49,363 bases of DNA from Prochlorococcus marinus str. MIT 9401 (lineage in GTDB: Bacteria; Cyanobacteriota; Cyanobacteriia; PCC-6307; Cyanobiaceae). A model generated the notes under the pieces. The model was not told the DNA's origin. It did no database searches and was given only the letters and a program-made list of their open reading frames with translations. Positions 27,389 to 36,813 of this stretch are shown in pieces. A program made the position numbers and the translations under genes. The stretch lies in contig NZ_JNAR01000008.1 of assembly GCF_000760095.1 (NCBI RefSeq), forward strand, positions 1-49,363. The letters run 5' to 3'. Numbering within the stretch: position 1 is the first letter of the stretch; each line of letters starts with the position of its first letter.

Positions 27389-28511
27389 TTGATAGATATT
27401 ACAGATTTCAAAAAAGATCTTTCGGAACTAACAGAGCGCCTGGGTAATGCCCAGGATTGTCTTTGACGTTCCAAGGTTAAAAGCGAAAAGAAAAGAGTTA
27501 GAGCAAGTTTCTGCTCAGCCTGAATTTTGGGAAAATCAGGGAGAAGCTAAAAAGCAAATGTTAATCCTTGATGATGTCAAAGCACAACTAGAATTGTTAG
27601 ATAAATGGAAAACTTTTATTTCTGATGCTAATGCCTCTCTTGAGCTTTATTCATTAGAACCTGAAGAGGACATGATTTTAGAATCCCAGGAGGGATTGAA
27701 GAAATTAAGAGAGAATTTAGATAAATGGGAATTTGAAAGATTGTTATGTGGTGAATACGATAAGGAGGGAGCAGTAGTTTCTATTAACGCAGGTGCGGGT
27801 GGAACAGATGCGCAGGATTGGGTAGAAATATTATTAAGAATGTACTCAAGATGGGCCGATAATAATCAAATGAGCCTTGTTATTAATGAATTATCTCAAG
27901 GAGAAGAAGCAGGTATTAAAAGTGTAACGTTTGAAATTGATGGTAAATATGCATACGGCTATCTGCAACATGAAAAAGGAACTCATAGATTAGTAAGAAT
28001 TTCCCCTTTTAATGCCAATGGCAAAAGGCAAACCAGCTTTGCTGGGGTAGAGGTTATGCCAAAATTAGATGATAATATTTCGCTTGATATTCCTGAAAAA
28101 GATTTAGAAATTACAACGAGTAGATCCGGTGGGGCTGGAGGTCAAAATGTTAATAAAGTAGAAACAGCAGTGAGAATTGTTCATTTGCCTTCAGGGATTT
28201 CAGTAAGATGTACTCAAGAAAGATCTCAATTACAAAATAAAGAAAAAGCTATGTTACTTCTAAAGTCTAAACTATTAGTAATTGCTAAAGAACAACGAGC
28301 TGCAGAAGTCGCTGATATTAAAGGTGATATCGTGGAAGCAGCATGGGGCAATCAAATCAGAAATTATGTTTTCCATCCCTATCAAATGGTAAAAGATCTT
28401 AGGACTATGCAGGAGACTAACGAGTTAGATAGTGTTTTAGATGGTGGACTTGATCCATTTATTCATCAATTATTACGTATGAATATTTCTTCTAAGGAAT
28501 CTATTGAATAA
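27389..28511 (+). CDS. prfB: Peptide chain release factor 2, with programmed +1 frameshift
   Basis: RF2 reads UAA and UGA stop codons. The first reading frame begins at TTG 27389 and encodes a 25-residue N-terminus ([20 protein letters not shown] then QDCL) ending in CTT TGA (27461-27466). A +1 shift at CTTTGAC enters the long frame as [14 protein letters not shown], exactly where other bacterial RF2 genes shift. The ATG at 27447 in the long frame is therefore an unlikely start. Downstream features are the stop-codon-recognition tripeptide SPF ([12 protein letters not shown]) and the peptidyl-transferase motif GGQ ([18 protein letters not shown]). RF2 itself decodes UGA, so low RF2 favours the shift: an autoregulatory loop known from E. 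coli. This gene heads a plus-strand run of six closely spaced genes. Confidence 0.93.
27439..27467 (+). promoter_or_regulatory. prfB frameshift site with upstream hairpin
   Basis: The slip site CTTTGAC is at 27461-27467. Five nt upstream lies a perfect hairpin CCTGGG (27439-27444), TAATG, CCCAGG (27450-27455). The AGGA (27453-27456), which could act as the usual internal Shine-Dalgarno stimulator, is partly inside the 3' arm, so the hairpin could mask it. The frameshift itself is firm; the role of the hairpin is inference. Confidence 0.8.
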
Positions 28512-28514
28512 CTA

Positions 28515-28697
28515 ATGGAAAATAAAAACGAAATTTTAGAAAAAAAAGTTTCTCCTCCAAGCTTTATAAAGCTTGCTATGAGAAATATGGTAAGGAAAGG
28601 CTCAAAAAGTATTTCTCATTTTTCAATAACCTTTCTAGTTTTAATTGGGATATTAATACTTGTGGCCACGATAGGTAAGCCCAATATTCCAGTTTAA
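28515..28697 (+). CDS. Small membrane protein, DUF3188-like (60 aa)
   Basis: A 60-residue protein with a charged N-terminus, a basic stretch (MRNMVRKGSKS) and one transmembrane helix at about 39-55 (SITFLVLIGILILVATIG). It matches what I know of the small cyanobacterial DUF3188 family; no function is established. It is translationally packed: 3 bp after prfB and 6 bp before ybeY. The basic stretch before the helix predicts an N-terminus in the cytoplasm. Confidence 0.75.
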   Translation: MENKNEILEKKVSPPSFIKLAMRNMVRKGSKSISHFSITFLVLIGILILVATIGKPNIPV

Positions 28698-28703
28698 GAA
28701 TGT

Positions 28704-29243
28704 ATGAAAGAAAAAATTATTTCTGAAATAAATTTAGATTTGGTTTTTCAATTTAATGATTTTTCGCAATTTTCAAATAAGTTAAAAGATACTAAAACAA
28801 AGCTTATTTTTGAATCTATTTTTTGGGAGAAAGTTTTTTTATCTTGGATAAATACTATATTAAAAAAAAAGGATTATGAATTACCAAATTATATTTTTGA
28901 AAAAAAATCTTTTTCATTAGGCTTACAAATAATATCTAATCAAGAAATTGCTTCTTTGAATAAGAAATGGATGCAAAAAAATGGTCCAACAGATGTTCTA
29001 TCTTTTCCAATTATTTCTGATGAATCTCTAAATAATTTAGATCATATAGAGTTGGGAGATATATTTATATCATTAGAGATGGCACTTGAGCAATCTTTTG
29101 AATATAAACATTCAATCTATAGAGAGATGATCTGGTTGGCTAGTCATGGATTTTTACATCTTTTGGGATGGGAACATAATAATGAGCGTGATTTAGAAAA
29201 TATGTTAAATTTCCAAGAATATTTAATTACTCGATTAGATTAA
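28704..29243 (+). CDS. ybeY: Endoribonuclease YbeY (rRNA maturation factor)
   Basis: Zinc-dependent RNase involved in 16S rRNA 3' processing and ribosome quality control. The zinc-binding motif [11 protein letters not shown] (about residues 149-159) matches HGxLHLxGxxH, and [14 protein letters not shown] is the conserved strand-loop of the family. The N-terminal 60 residues are variable, making it slightly long at 179. It sits between the DUF3188-like gene and dgkA with 6-bp gaps; the ybeY-dgkA pairing is widespread in bacteria. Confidence 0.94.
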   Translation: MKEKIISEINLDLVFQFNDFSQFSNKLKDTKTKLIFESIFWEKVFLSWINTILKKKDYELPNYIFEKKSFSLGLQIISNQEIASLNKKWMQKNGPTDVLSFPIISDESLNNLDHIELGDIFISLEMALEQSFEYKHSIYREMIWLASHGFLHLLGWEHNNERDLENMLNFQEYLITRLD

Positions 29244-29249
29244 AAATCA

Positions 29250-29660
29250 ATGAAAAAAAAAATAAACTATTTAGAAAATAGAAAAGAATCATACAAAACT
29301 TCCAGTAATGTATTTATAAGTTTTAAGTATGCTTTCAATGGCATTAGTTATGTATTAAAAACTTCAAGAAATTTTAAAATTCAATTAATTTTTGCAGTTA
29401 CAAGTTTAATAATTGGTTTTTTACTCAAAATTAGCCTAAGTAATTATGTTATTTTGATTGCAACAATAATGTCTGTTTTAATATTAGAAATGATTAACAC
29501 ATCTATTGAATCAATCGTTGATTTATTAGTAAAAAAAGAATTTAGTATTTTGGCTAAAATTTCAAAAGATACTTCTGCTGGAGCAGTATTATTAGCTTCC
29601 ATTAATTCTGTTATTATTGCTCTATATATCTTTGTTCCTAAAATAAAGTTGTTATTTTAA
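29250..29660 (+). CDS. dgkA: Diacylglycerol kinase / undecaprenol kinase family (DgkA)
   Basis: Small integral-membrane lipid kinase of 136 residues. The family core is LEMINTSIESIVDLLVKKEF with the catalytic Glu and the NTSIE..VD motif, followed by AKISKDTSAGAVLLASINSV. Three hydrophobic segments are visible (about 47-60, 62-80 and 110-131). In Gram-positives this family phosphorylates undecaprenol and in E. coli diacylglycerol; the substrate here is not determined. It is located between ybeY (6 bp) and the amidotransferase (12 bp). Confidence 0.9.
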   Translation: MKKKINYLENRKESYKTSSNVFISFKYAFNGISYVLKTSRNFKIQLIFAVTSLIIGFLLKISLSNYVILIATIMSVLILEMINTSIESIVDLLVKKEFSILAKISKDTSAGAVLLASINSVIIALYIFVPKIKLLF

Positions 29661-29672
29661 ATCCATACAAAT

Positions 29673-30269
29673 ATGTTTCTTGTTATTGATAATTACGATA
29701 GTTTTACTTATAACCTTGTTCAATATTTAGGAGAACTTTCAGTTGAGCATGAAATAACTAAAGAATTAATAGTTAAAAGAAATGATGAAATTACTTTAGA
29801 AGAAATTATCAAACTAAATCCTGGAGGAATTTTATTATCTCCAGGTCCAGGCAATCCAGATCAATCTGGAATTTGTCTGCCAATACTAAAAAAATTATCT
29901 AAAAATATTCCGACATTGGGAGTTTGTTTAGGTCATCAAGCTTTGGCCCAAGCTTTTGGAGGTAAGGTTATAGTTGGGAAAGAACTTATGCATGGTAAGA
30001 CATCCAAAATATTTCATAATCAAAAAGGATTGTTTAAAGATATTGAGACTCCATTTGTGGCTACTAGATACCATAGTCTTATAGTTGATTCAAGTTCTTT
30101 ACCATCTTGTTTCGACGTAACTGCGACTTTAGAAGACTCAACAATTATGGCTATCTCTCATAAAGAATATAAACATTTACATGGCGTACAGTTTCATCCT
30201 GAAAGTGTGTTGACGCAATTTGGTCATAAATTAATTAGTAATTTTCTAAAAATGGCTGAACAAAAGTAA
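29673..30269 (+). CDS. trpG: Anthranilate / aminodeoxychorismate synthase glutamine amidotransferase subunit
   Basis: Class I glutamine amidotransferase of 198 residues that supplies ammonia to a chorismate-using partner. The N-terminal DNYDSFTYNLVQYLGEL, oxyanion loop LLSPGPGNPDQSG, nucleophile elbow GVCLGHQALAQAFGG, HGKTS and the C-terminal HGVQFHPESVLT with catalytic His and Glu are all present. Such proteins often serve both tryptophan (TrpG) and folate (PabA) synthesis; which applies here is open because no trpE or pabB adjoins. It is part of the prfB-led gene run. Confidence 0.88.
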   Translation: MFLVIDNYDSFTYNLVQYLGELSVEHEITKELIVKRNDEITLEEIIKLNPGGILLSPGPGNPDQSGICLPILKKLSKNIPTLGVCLGHQALAQAFGGKVIVGKELMHGKTSKIFHNQKGLFKDIETPFVATRYHSLIVDSSSLPSCFDVTATLEDSTIMAISHKEYKHLHGVQFHPESVLTQFGHKLISNFLKMAEQK

Positions 30270-30289
30270 AATAAAAAAAAATTAATATT

Positions 30290-31015
30290 ATGATTTCTCA
30301 AATTAAAAACCTTTTATTTTTGATACTAGTTAGCTTTTTTTTACCTACCTCATTATTGGCAAGGAATTTATTAATAAAAAGTTTGGGACATAGTAGTTTT
30401 TTAATTACAAGTGCAGATAAATCTATTCTTGTAAATCCCTTTAAATCAATAGGTTGTGCAAGTAATTTAAAGGAGCCAAAAGAAGTTAATGTAGATTTTA
30501 TTTTGGCTAGTTCTAGGCTTCTAGATGAAGGATATAACCCTAATGATCAATTAATGTTCGTTGAGCCAGGAATCTATCAATTTGAGGATATTTTATTAAA
30601 TGGAATTTCTGTACCACATGACAGAGTAGATGGAAGAAGATTTGGGATGGCAACTGTTTGGAGTTGGGAGCAGAATGATCTTAAAATTGTTCATATGGGA
30701 GGAGCTGCTGGTGATATTGATATAAATAGTCAAATTATTTTGTCTAGTCCAGATATATTATTTATTTCAATTGGAGGAGGAATAAAATCTTACAATGGTA
30801 AAGAAGCCTCAAAAATAGTTAAGATCTTAAAACCTAAAGTAGTTATTCCTGTTCACTTTCAACGCGGCAAACAAATTAGTAAAGAATGTGATTTCTCAAA
30901 TGCTGATTTATTTATCGAAAATATGAAAGATTTTAAAGTGAAGTATGTTGGAAATGATTTTCAAATAAAACCTAAAAGAATCGATCAAAATACAATTTAT
31001 ATTTTCAGTAATTAA
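30290..31015 (+). CDS. Exported metallo-beta-lactamase-fold protein with degenerate metal site
   Basis: The N-terminal signal peptide has a hydrophobic core (IKNLLFLILVSFFLPTSLLA) and a likely cleavage after Ala24. The body resembles UlaG-type MBL-fold proteins: SLGHSSFLITSADKSILVNP (about 32-50), KIVHMGGAAGDIDI (about 132-145) and PKVVIPVHFQRGK (about 182-194). The HxHxDH metal motif expected after the second strand is absent: that position reads VDFILASSRLLDEGYNP (about 68-84). Some candidate ligands remain (His34, His110, His135, His189). It may therefore be a binding protein or bind metal differently. It lies 20 bp after the amidotransferase gene and overlaps the convergent aminotransferase by 4 bp. 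The fold call is fairly sure; the function is unknown. Confidence 0.75.
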   Translation: MISQIKNLLFLILVSFFLPTSLLARNLLIKSLGHSSFLITSADKSILVNPFKSIGCASNLKEPKEVNVDFILASSRLLDEGYNPNDQLMFVEPGIYQFEDILLNGISVPHDRVDGRRFGMATVWSWEQNDLKIVHMGGAAGDIDINSQIILSSPDILFISIGGGIKSYNGKEASKIVKILKPKVVIPVHFQRGKQISKECDFSNADLFIENMKDFKVKYVGNDFQIKPKRIDQNTIYIFSN

Positions 31016-32121
31016 TTTTTTAAATCTAATGTCTTGTAATTGTCCCAGAAAAAGATCATTTGTTCTTTAGTTCCAATACTAACTCTTATTGAATTACCGA
31101 TATCTTTTTTGTTTTCCATACTTCTAATAAGAATACCTTTTTCTCTCATCTGTTGTATTAAGATTTTAGGCTCTTTTTTGGGCCAAATTAAGAAATAATT
31201 ACCTCCACTAAAGTGAGTTCTGATTTTTGTTGGTTTAAATTTATTTAAAATCCATTCCCTCGCCTTTTTTACTTCTAAAACATAATTATCAATATATGAT
31301 TTGTCTTTAAGTGCTGCTAAAGCAGCTGTTATAGCAAAGCTATTTACATCATATGGTCCTGTAACTTTATTAATGTACTGAATTAAACTTTTATTGCCAA
31401 AAGTAAAACCTATTCTTAAACCAGCTAGACCTGCAGTTTTTGAGAGAGATTGGATTATTATTATATTTTGATTCTTTTCAAAATCTATAGATTCAAGAAG
31501 ACTATCTCCATTAAATTTTTCATATAGTTCATCAACGACTATTAATGAATCTTTATTGATATTGGCTAAATTAATTATTTCGTGAGAACTTAGAACAGTT
31601 CCTGTTGGATTATTTGGATTACAAATGAATATCAACTTTGGATTATATTTTATTATTTTTTCCCTAAATTCTTCGATGGGGAATAGAAAATTTTCTCCAA
31701 TGTAAGAACAACTTATTTTTTTCATTCCTCGGATTTCTGCACAAGGAGAATAGTAACCAAAAGTTGGATTTGTGGTTAAAAATATTTGATCTTTTTCTCC
31801 AAAGCAATTGAAAATTGCATTTATTGCTGCATCTGCTCCATTGAAAATTCCAATTTCATCATTACCAAATTTTCTTGAATCAAGATATTTATCACATAAA
31901 AATTTTTTTAAAAAATTATATTCTGGATAAATTGAAATCTCATCTAATTTTATCGCTCGTAATGCCTCTAAAACCATAGGACTTGGACCTAAAGTATTTT
32001 CATTAAAGTCTAAGCGGAGTAAACTTCTTCTATTTTCTAAAGGTGCAGAGTAAGATTGCATATTTATTATTTCTTCTCTCGGTTTGGGGAAAAGATTATT
32101 TAATGGATCAAAATCATTCAT
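31012..32121 (-). CDS. hisC: Histidinol-phosphate aminotransferase-like PLP enzyme
   Basis: Class I/II aminotransferase of 369 residues. LDFNENTLGPSPMVLEAL at about residues 37-54, IFICNPNNPTGTVLSSHEI, VVDELYEKF, and the PLP lysine segment IIQSLSKTAGLAGLRIGF are the HisC subfamily signatures, and the C-terminal RVSIGTKEQMIFF fits as well. It transaminates imidazole-acetol phosphate in histidine synthesis if truly HisC. Its ATG overlaps the argS stop (TAATG), and its end overlaps the exported MBL-fold gene by 4 bp. A second, more CobD-like paralogue lies at 45850-46971. Confidence 0.82.
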   Translation of the reverse strand: MNDFDPLNNLFPKPREEIINMQSYSAPLENRRSLLRLDFNENTLGPSPMVLEALRAIKLDEISIYPEYNFLKKFLCDKYLDSRKFGNDEIGIFNGADAAINAIFNCFGEKDQIFLTTNPTFGYYSPCAEIRGMKKISCSYIGENFLFPIEEFREKIIKYNPKLIFICNPNNPTGTVLSSHEIINLANINKDSLIVVDELYEKFNGDSLLESIDFEKNQNIIIIQSLSKTAGLAGLRIGFTFGNKSLIQYINKVTGPYDVNSFAITAALAALKDKSYIDNYVLEVKKAREWILNKFKPTKIRTHFSGGNYFLIWPKKEPKILIQQMREKGILIRSMENKKDIGNSIRVSIGTKEQMIFFWDNYKTLDLKN

Positions 32122-33935
32122 TACATTCTTTCTAAAGTTTCAATTCCTAAAAGCTCTAAGCTTAATTTTAGTGTTTTTGCAGTTAGGTCACATAAATTAA
32201 GCCTAGAAATTTTTATATTTTTTTCTTCTTTGAGGATTGGAACTTGATCATAGAATCTATTAAAAGTCTGACATAGCTCGAACAGATAATTGCATAATCT
32301 ATTTGGCATTAAGTCCTTTTCAATAGAAATTATGACTTCATCGAACTTAAGTAATTTTCTGATGAGTTTCCACTCAGATTTATGTTCATAATTGAAATAT
32401 TGAAAATCTTCAAAGTCATATACAAAATCATTTTTTCTTTTAATTCCTGCAATTCTTACAAGTGTATATAACAAATAAGGAGCCGTATTACCATTTAGAG
32501 AAAGCATTTTATCAAAGCTAAATTGATAATTAGTAATCCTATTTTGGCTTAAATCTGCATACTTAACAGCTCCTAATCCAATGATTCTTGAAGTATTTGA
32601 AATAAAATCTTCTGTCTCATAACGATTTTCATTTTTTAATCTATTTAATAAATCTTCTTTTGCTCTTCTAACTGCTTCTTCTAATAAATCTTTTAAACGT
32701 ATTGTTTCACCTTCTCTCGTTTTTAGCTTTTTGCCATCAATTCCTTGAACTAAACCAAAAGGAACATGGTCTACTTGACAATTGTCTGGGATCCATTTCG
32801 CTTTTTTTGCAACTTGAAAAACTCCAGCAAAATGATTTGCTTGTCCATGATCAGTCACATAAATAATTCTCGAAGCATTATCCCCATTCGGAGGTTTATT
32901 GAATCTGTATCTTATAGCAGCAAGATCTGTCGTGGCATAGTTAAAACCTCCATCTTTTTTTTGAATAATTAGCGGTAAAGGTTTGCCTTCTTTATTAGTC
33001 ATCCCATCTAAAAATACACATTTTGCTCCTTGATCTTCTACTAATATTTTTTTTAAATTTAAATCCTCAATGACGGATTTTAAGAATGGATTATAAAAAG
33101 ATTCTCCTCTTTCTTCTATTTTTATTTTTAAATTTTTATAGATTTCATCAAATTCTTTTCTAGATTGATCGCATAATAATTGCCAAGCTTTAATCGATTT
33201 TATATCTCCACTTTGTAACTTAACTACTTCCTGTCTAGATCTTTTTTGGAATTCAGATTCATTATCAAATCTTTTTTTTGATTCTTTATAAAATTCAACT
33301 AAATCACTTATCTTAATTTTGCTTATCTCCTCTAAATCATTTGAATATAAATCTTTGAGCTGAGTAATCAGCATTCCAAATTGCGTTCCCCAATCGCCAA
33401 CATGATTTAGTCTTAATACTTGATAACCTCTTAACTCGAAAATTCTGGATATTGAATCTCCTATTATTGTTGATCTTAAATGCCCTACATGCATTTCTTT
33501 GGCAATATTAGGACTAGAAAAATCTACAATTACTTTATTTGATAAGCCACTATCTAAATCTTCTTGAATTTGAGGTATTCCACCCCTTTGACATTGAATA
33601 TTTGATTTAATTTCATTTATTAGAACTTCATCTTTTAATTTTATATTTATAAATCCAGGTCCAGCTATTTCTAGACTTTTACATAAGTTTGCTATGCTTT
33701 CATTTTTATTTAAAAGGTTAATAAATTCATTAGAAATATCTCTTGGTTTCTTTTTATATATTTTAGATAAACTTAAACAAACATTACATTGATAATCACC
33801 AAATTCCTCTTTTGATGATTGTGTAATTAAATTTTTTCTAAGAATTTTGAATTCTCCTTTTTGATCATTTTTTTCAAGACTATCTAAAAGAGCTTGTTCA
33901 AATTGTTTTGTTAATTCTTTAAAAATGATTAGCAT
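32121..33935 (-). CDS. argS: Arginyl-tRNA synthetase
   Basis: Class I tRNA synthetase, 604 residues. The N-terminal Add-1-like domain covers about the first 110 residues and ends in [10 protein letters not shown]. The HIGH signature is HVGH at 149-152 ([14 protein letters not shown]), with [15 protein letters not shown] next, and the KMSK-equivalent region lies near [19 protein letters not shown]. The DALR-type C-terminal anticodon-binding domain contains [19 protein letters not shown]. It is translationally coupled to the downstream aminotransferase (1-base overlap) and follows nadC by 27 bp. Confidence 0.97.
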   Translation of the reverse strand: MLIIFKELTKQFEQALLDSLEKNDQKGEFKILRKNLITQSSKEEFGDYQCNVCLSLSKIYKKKPRDISNEFINLLNKNESIANLCKSLEIAGPGFINIKLKDEVLINEIKSNIQCQRGGIPQIQEDLDSGLSNKVIVDFSSPNIAKEMHVGHLRSTIIGDSISRIFELRGYQVLRLNHVGDWGTQFGMLITQLKDLYSNDLEEISKIKISDLVEFYKESKKRFDNESEFQKRSRQEVVKLQSGDIKSIKAWQLLCDQSRKEFDEIYKNLKIKIEERGESFYNPFLKSVIEDLNLKKILVEDQGAKCVFLDGMTNKEGKPLPLIIQKKDGGFNYATTDLAAIRYRFNKPPNGDNASRIIYVTDHGQANHFAGVFQVAKKAKWIPDNCQVDHVPFGLVQGIDGKKLKTREGETIRLKDLLEEAVRRAKEDLLNRLKNENRYETEDFISNTSRIIGLGAVKYADLSQNRITNYQFSFDKMLSLNGNTAPYLLYTLVRIAGIKRKNDFVYDFEDFQYFNYEHKSEWKLIRKLLKFDEVIISIEKDLMPNRLCNYLFELCQTFNRFYDQVPILKEEKNIKISRLNLCDLTAKTLKLSLELLGIETLERM

Positions 33936-33962
33936 TAATTATGGAATTATTTATCTATATAG

Positions 33963-34829
33963 TTAATTAATATAACGCATACTCAAATCAATCCAATTAC
34001 TTTTGGTGATCGCAGAACTTGTTGAAATCAAATCAATACCCTTTATTAGATATTTACTAATTTCTTCAGGGTTAATTCCAGAAACTTCTATTATCAAATT
34101 TTTATTGACTTCTCTCTTTAAGGTATTCATTGATAAATCTCTTAATTCTTGTACGTTTTTTTTTATTATTTCAGGGCTAAGTTCATCCAATAAGATACTA
34201 TCTGCTCCTGCTAATATTGCTTCTTTTGCCTGTTCGATATTCTCAGCTTCAATTATGATATGAGTTGTAAAAGGCGAATTTAGTCGAATTTTTTTTACTG
34301 CATTATTAAGATTATCTGTCCATGCAATGTGATTTTCTTTTATCATAGCCGCATCATATAAGCCCATTCTATGATTCACTCCACCTCCGCATTTGAATGC
34401 ATATTTTTCAAATATTCTTAAGCCAGGAGTAGTTTTCCTAGTATCTACTAATTTAATATTTGTACCTTCTAACTTATTTACCAGATTCTTTGTATATGTA
34501 GATATTCCAGATAAATGCATTGCTATATTTAAGCCTATTCTTTCGCTAGCTAGCAAACTTTTTGAGGGTCCATATATTTCCAGGAGTTTTTGATCTTTAA
34601 CAAATTGATCTCCATCAGAGATATTAAATTTTGCACTGAGTTTTAAATCAATTTTTTTAAAAATTTCTTTTATAACTGCGACACCGCAAAATATACCACT
34701 TTCTTTTGCAATCCAATATGCATTACCATTCTCTTTCGTTATAGAAGGACTTGTAAGATCTCCCCTTCCTATATCTTCATCGATCCAAGTATCAATGATC
34801 TTACTTATTATTGGAGTATTTAAATTCAC
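33963..34829 (-). CDS. nadC: Nicotinate-nucleotide pyrophosphorylase (carboxylating)
   Basis: Converts quinolinate and PRPP to nicotinate mononucleotide in de novo NAD synthesis. DEDIGRGDLTSPSI at the N-terminus, the KLVDTRKTTPGLRIFEKYA segment with KCGGGVNHRMGLYDAAMIKE (about residues 130-170) for substrate binding, and HIIIEAENIEQAKEAI and the following ADSILLDELSPE barrel strands are diagnostic. At 288 residues it is full length. It lies between mnmE (81 bp upstream) and argS (27 bp downstream) on the minus strand. NAD kinase, later in the pathway, is at 6451-7362. Confidence 0.96.
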   Translation of the reverse strand: MNLNTPIISKIIDTWIDEDIGRGDLTSPSITKENGNAYWIAKESGIFCGVAVIKEIFKKIDLKLSAKFNISDGDQFVKDQKLLEIYGPSKSLLASERIGLNIAMHLSGISTYTKNLVNKLEGTNIKLVDTRKTTPGLRIFEKYAFKCGGGVNHRMGLYDAAMIKENHIAWTDNLNNAVKKIRLNSPFTTHIIIEAENIEQAKEAILAGADSILLDELSPEIIKKNVQELRDLSMNTLKREVNKNLIIEVSGINPEEISKYLIKGIDLISTSSAITKSNWIDLSMRYIN

Positions 34830-34910
34830 TAAACTAAAAAAAATTAATTAATAAAAATTCAACTGAAGTTAGAGACCCAACTATATATCACTATGTAATT
34901 TAACTCAAAT

Positions 34911-36293
34911 TTATTTACCAATACAAAACTTTGAAAAAATATTATCTAGAAGTTCCTCCGTTAATTCTTGACCAGTTATTTTAGATAAGTTTTGTATTCC
35001 ATCTCTTAGTTCTATTGATAACAAATCAAATGGCAATTTATTTTTAATGATTTCATCAGTATCATTTAAATTAGATAGGCAAGCAGACAAATTTGTAAGA
35101 TGTCTTTCGTTTAAAAATATATTGATATTTTCTACTTGTTTTAATCCACACTTTTTTATGATTGTGTCGATTAATAATCTTTCACCATCATTATTCTTAA
35201 TGCTCATAAGAATTGTATTGTTTAATTCATTTGAATTAATATTTTTGCAATCAATTAAATCTTTTTTATTGCCCAAAATAGTAATTAATTTTTCTTTGGG
35301 GATTTCTTCTATTATTTTTTTGTCTTCTTCATTAAATCCTTCTTCAAGACTATAAATATAAATTATAAAATCTGACTCTTTAATTTTCTCAAAACTTTTT
35401 TTAATTCCAATACTTTCAATTTGTTCATAAGTTTCTCTTATGCCAGCAGTATCAATTATTTTCATTGGCATATCATTAATAGTTAAATTAACTTCAATAA
35501 CATCTCTAGTTGTTCCAGGAATATTAGTTACGATTGCTTTCTCTTTTTTAGCAAGCAAATTTAGTAAAGAGCTTTTACCAACATTTGTTTTACCTATAAG
35601 TGCAATGGATATTCCATTGTGAATATATGAATTTCTTTTTGCATTTTCTATTAGTAATTCTATTTTTTCTTTTACTTTTTTAATGTTTTTTAGATATTTG
35701 GTGTAATCAAAATCTGTGAAGTCTTCTTCAAAATCAACTCTCGCTTCTATTTCGCAAAGTTGATTTATAAGGTCATTTTTAATATCATTAATTGTTTTCT
35801 TAATTTCTCCTTGAATCCCACTAAAAGCTAACTCTGCTGATCTTGTATTGCTTGCATTAATTAATTGATTAATCGACTCGGCTTGAGTGAGGTCTATTTT
35901 TCCATTAAGAAAAGCTCTTTGACTAAATTCTCCTGGGTTTGCAAGTCTAACTCTAGAATTACTAGATAATAATCTCTGAAGAACTTTATTCACTATGATA
36001 ATTCCGCCATGGCAATGAAGTTCAACAACATCCTCTCCTGTAAAGCTATTTGGTGATTTCATTACTAAAATTAAAACCTCATCTATAAATTTATTTTGTT
36101 TATTTTCCTGAATAAAACCATGAAAAACTCTATGTGATTCCCATGCATATTTAGATTTAGTTTGAACAATCTTTTTGCAAGAATTTATTGCGTCTTGCCC
36201 TGATACTCTTATTATCGCAACTCCTCCTTTCCCTACACTTATAGCTGATGCAATTGCGGCTATCGTATCTTCTGTAGTAAATATTGAATCCAT
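34911..36293 (-). CDS. mnmE: tRNA modification GTPase MnmE (TrmE)
   Basis: With MnmG it modifies U34 of certain tRNAs. The N-terminal folate-binding domain has [12 protein letters not shown] and [14 protein letters not shown]; the G domain starts with P-loop GKTNVGKSS (234-242), then [11 protein letters not shown] and IDTAGIRET with LGNKKDLID. The C-terminal helical domain ends FCIGK with the catalytic Cys457. At 460 residues it is complete. It is divergent from the DUF2062 gene (61-bp gap). Confidence 0.97.
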   Translation of the reverse strand: MDSIFTTEDTIAAIASAISVGKGGVAIIRVSGQDAINSCKKIVQTKSKYAWESHRVFHGFIQENKQNKFIDEVLILVMKSPNSFTGEDVVELHCHGGIIIVNKVLQRLLSSNSRVRLANPGEFSQRAFLNGKIDLTQAESINQLINASNTRSAELAFSGIQGEIKKTINDIKNDLINQLCEIEARVDFEEDFTDFDYTKYLKNIKKVKEKIELLIENAKRNSYIHNGISIALIGKTNVGKSSLLNLLAKKEKAIVTNIPGTTRDVIEVNLTINDMPMKIIDTAGIRETYEQIESIGIKKSFEKIKESDFIIYIYSLEEGFNEEDKKIIEEIPKEKLITILGNKKDLIDCKNINSNELNNTILMSIKNNDGERLLIDTIIKKCGLKQVENINIFLNERHLTNLSACLSNLNDTDEIIKNKLPFDLLSIELRDGIQNLSKITGQELTEELLDNIFSKFCIGK

Positions 36294-36354
36294 CTCTCGC
36301 TTTGTTATGGATAATTAAGTAAGATTATCAAGAATTTTGAAATTTTCTTTCTGA

Positions 36355-36795
36355 ATGAGATTTAAAAGAGATATTACCTATAAGAAAATTCTATCATTAT
36401 TTAGGAATCAGAATGGAAGTCCTTTCTTTAATGCTAAAGGTTTAGCTATAGGGGTATTTAGTGGCTGCTTTCCTTTTTTTGGGTTTCAGACTTTAATAGG
36501 GGTTTTTTTTGCAAAAATAGCCAATGGAAATATTGTTCTAGCTGCAATCGGTACCTGGATAAGCAACCCTTTTACTTATATTCCACTTTATTATTTTAAC
36601 TATAAAGTTGGTTCGTTTTTTTTAAATAATTCTTCTAATAAAATTCTTGAAAAAAGTTTAGATATTGATGACTTATGGAAACAAGGTAGAGTTTTTTCTT
36701 TAAAATTACTCTTAGGTTCATCTTGTGTGGGTATTTTACTAGCTTTAATTTGCGGCAGTATTGTTTTCTTTATCTACAAGATAAAAAAAAAATAA
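36355..36795 (+). CDS. DUF2062-domain membrane protein
   Basis: A 146-residue protein with the DUF2062 signature FFNAKGLAIGVFSGCFPFFG followed by QTLIGVFFAKIANGNIVLAA and GTWISNPFTYIPLYYFNYKVG. Two or three hydrophobic segments are visible (about 28-75 and 118-142). Its function is unknown; in other bacteria the domain is sometimes fused to glycosyltransferases, but here it stands alone. It is divergent from mnmE and convergent with the RSH gene (18-bp gap). Confidence 0.85.
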   Translation: MRFKRDITYKKILSLFRNQNGSPFFNAKGLAIGVFSGCFPFFGFQTLIGVFFAKIANGNIVLAAIGTWISNPFTYIPLYYFNYKVGSFFLNNSSNKILEKSLDIDDLWKQGRVFSLKLLLGSSCVGILLALICGSIVFFIYKIKKK

Positions 36796-36813
36796 ATTGA
36801 TCTGATTTTAAAA

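Noticed and set aside
27447-28511. ATG at 27447 as the prfB start
   Set aside because: It lies in the +1 frame just before the frameshift site and would remove the conserved N-terminal residues encoded from TTG 27389; the CTTTGAC site explains the frame change.
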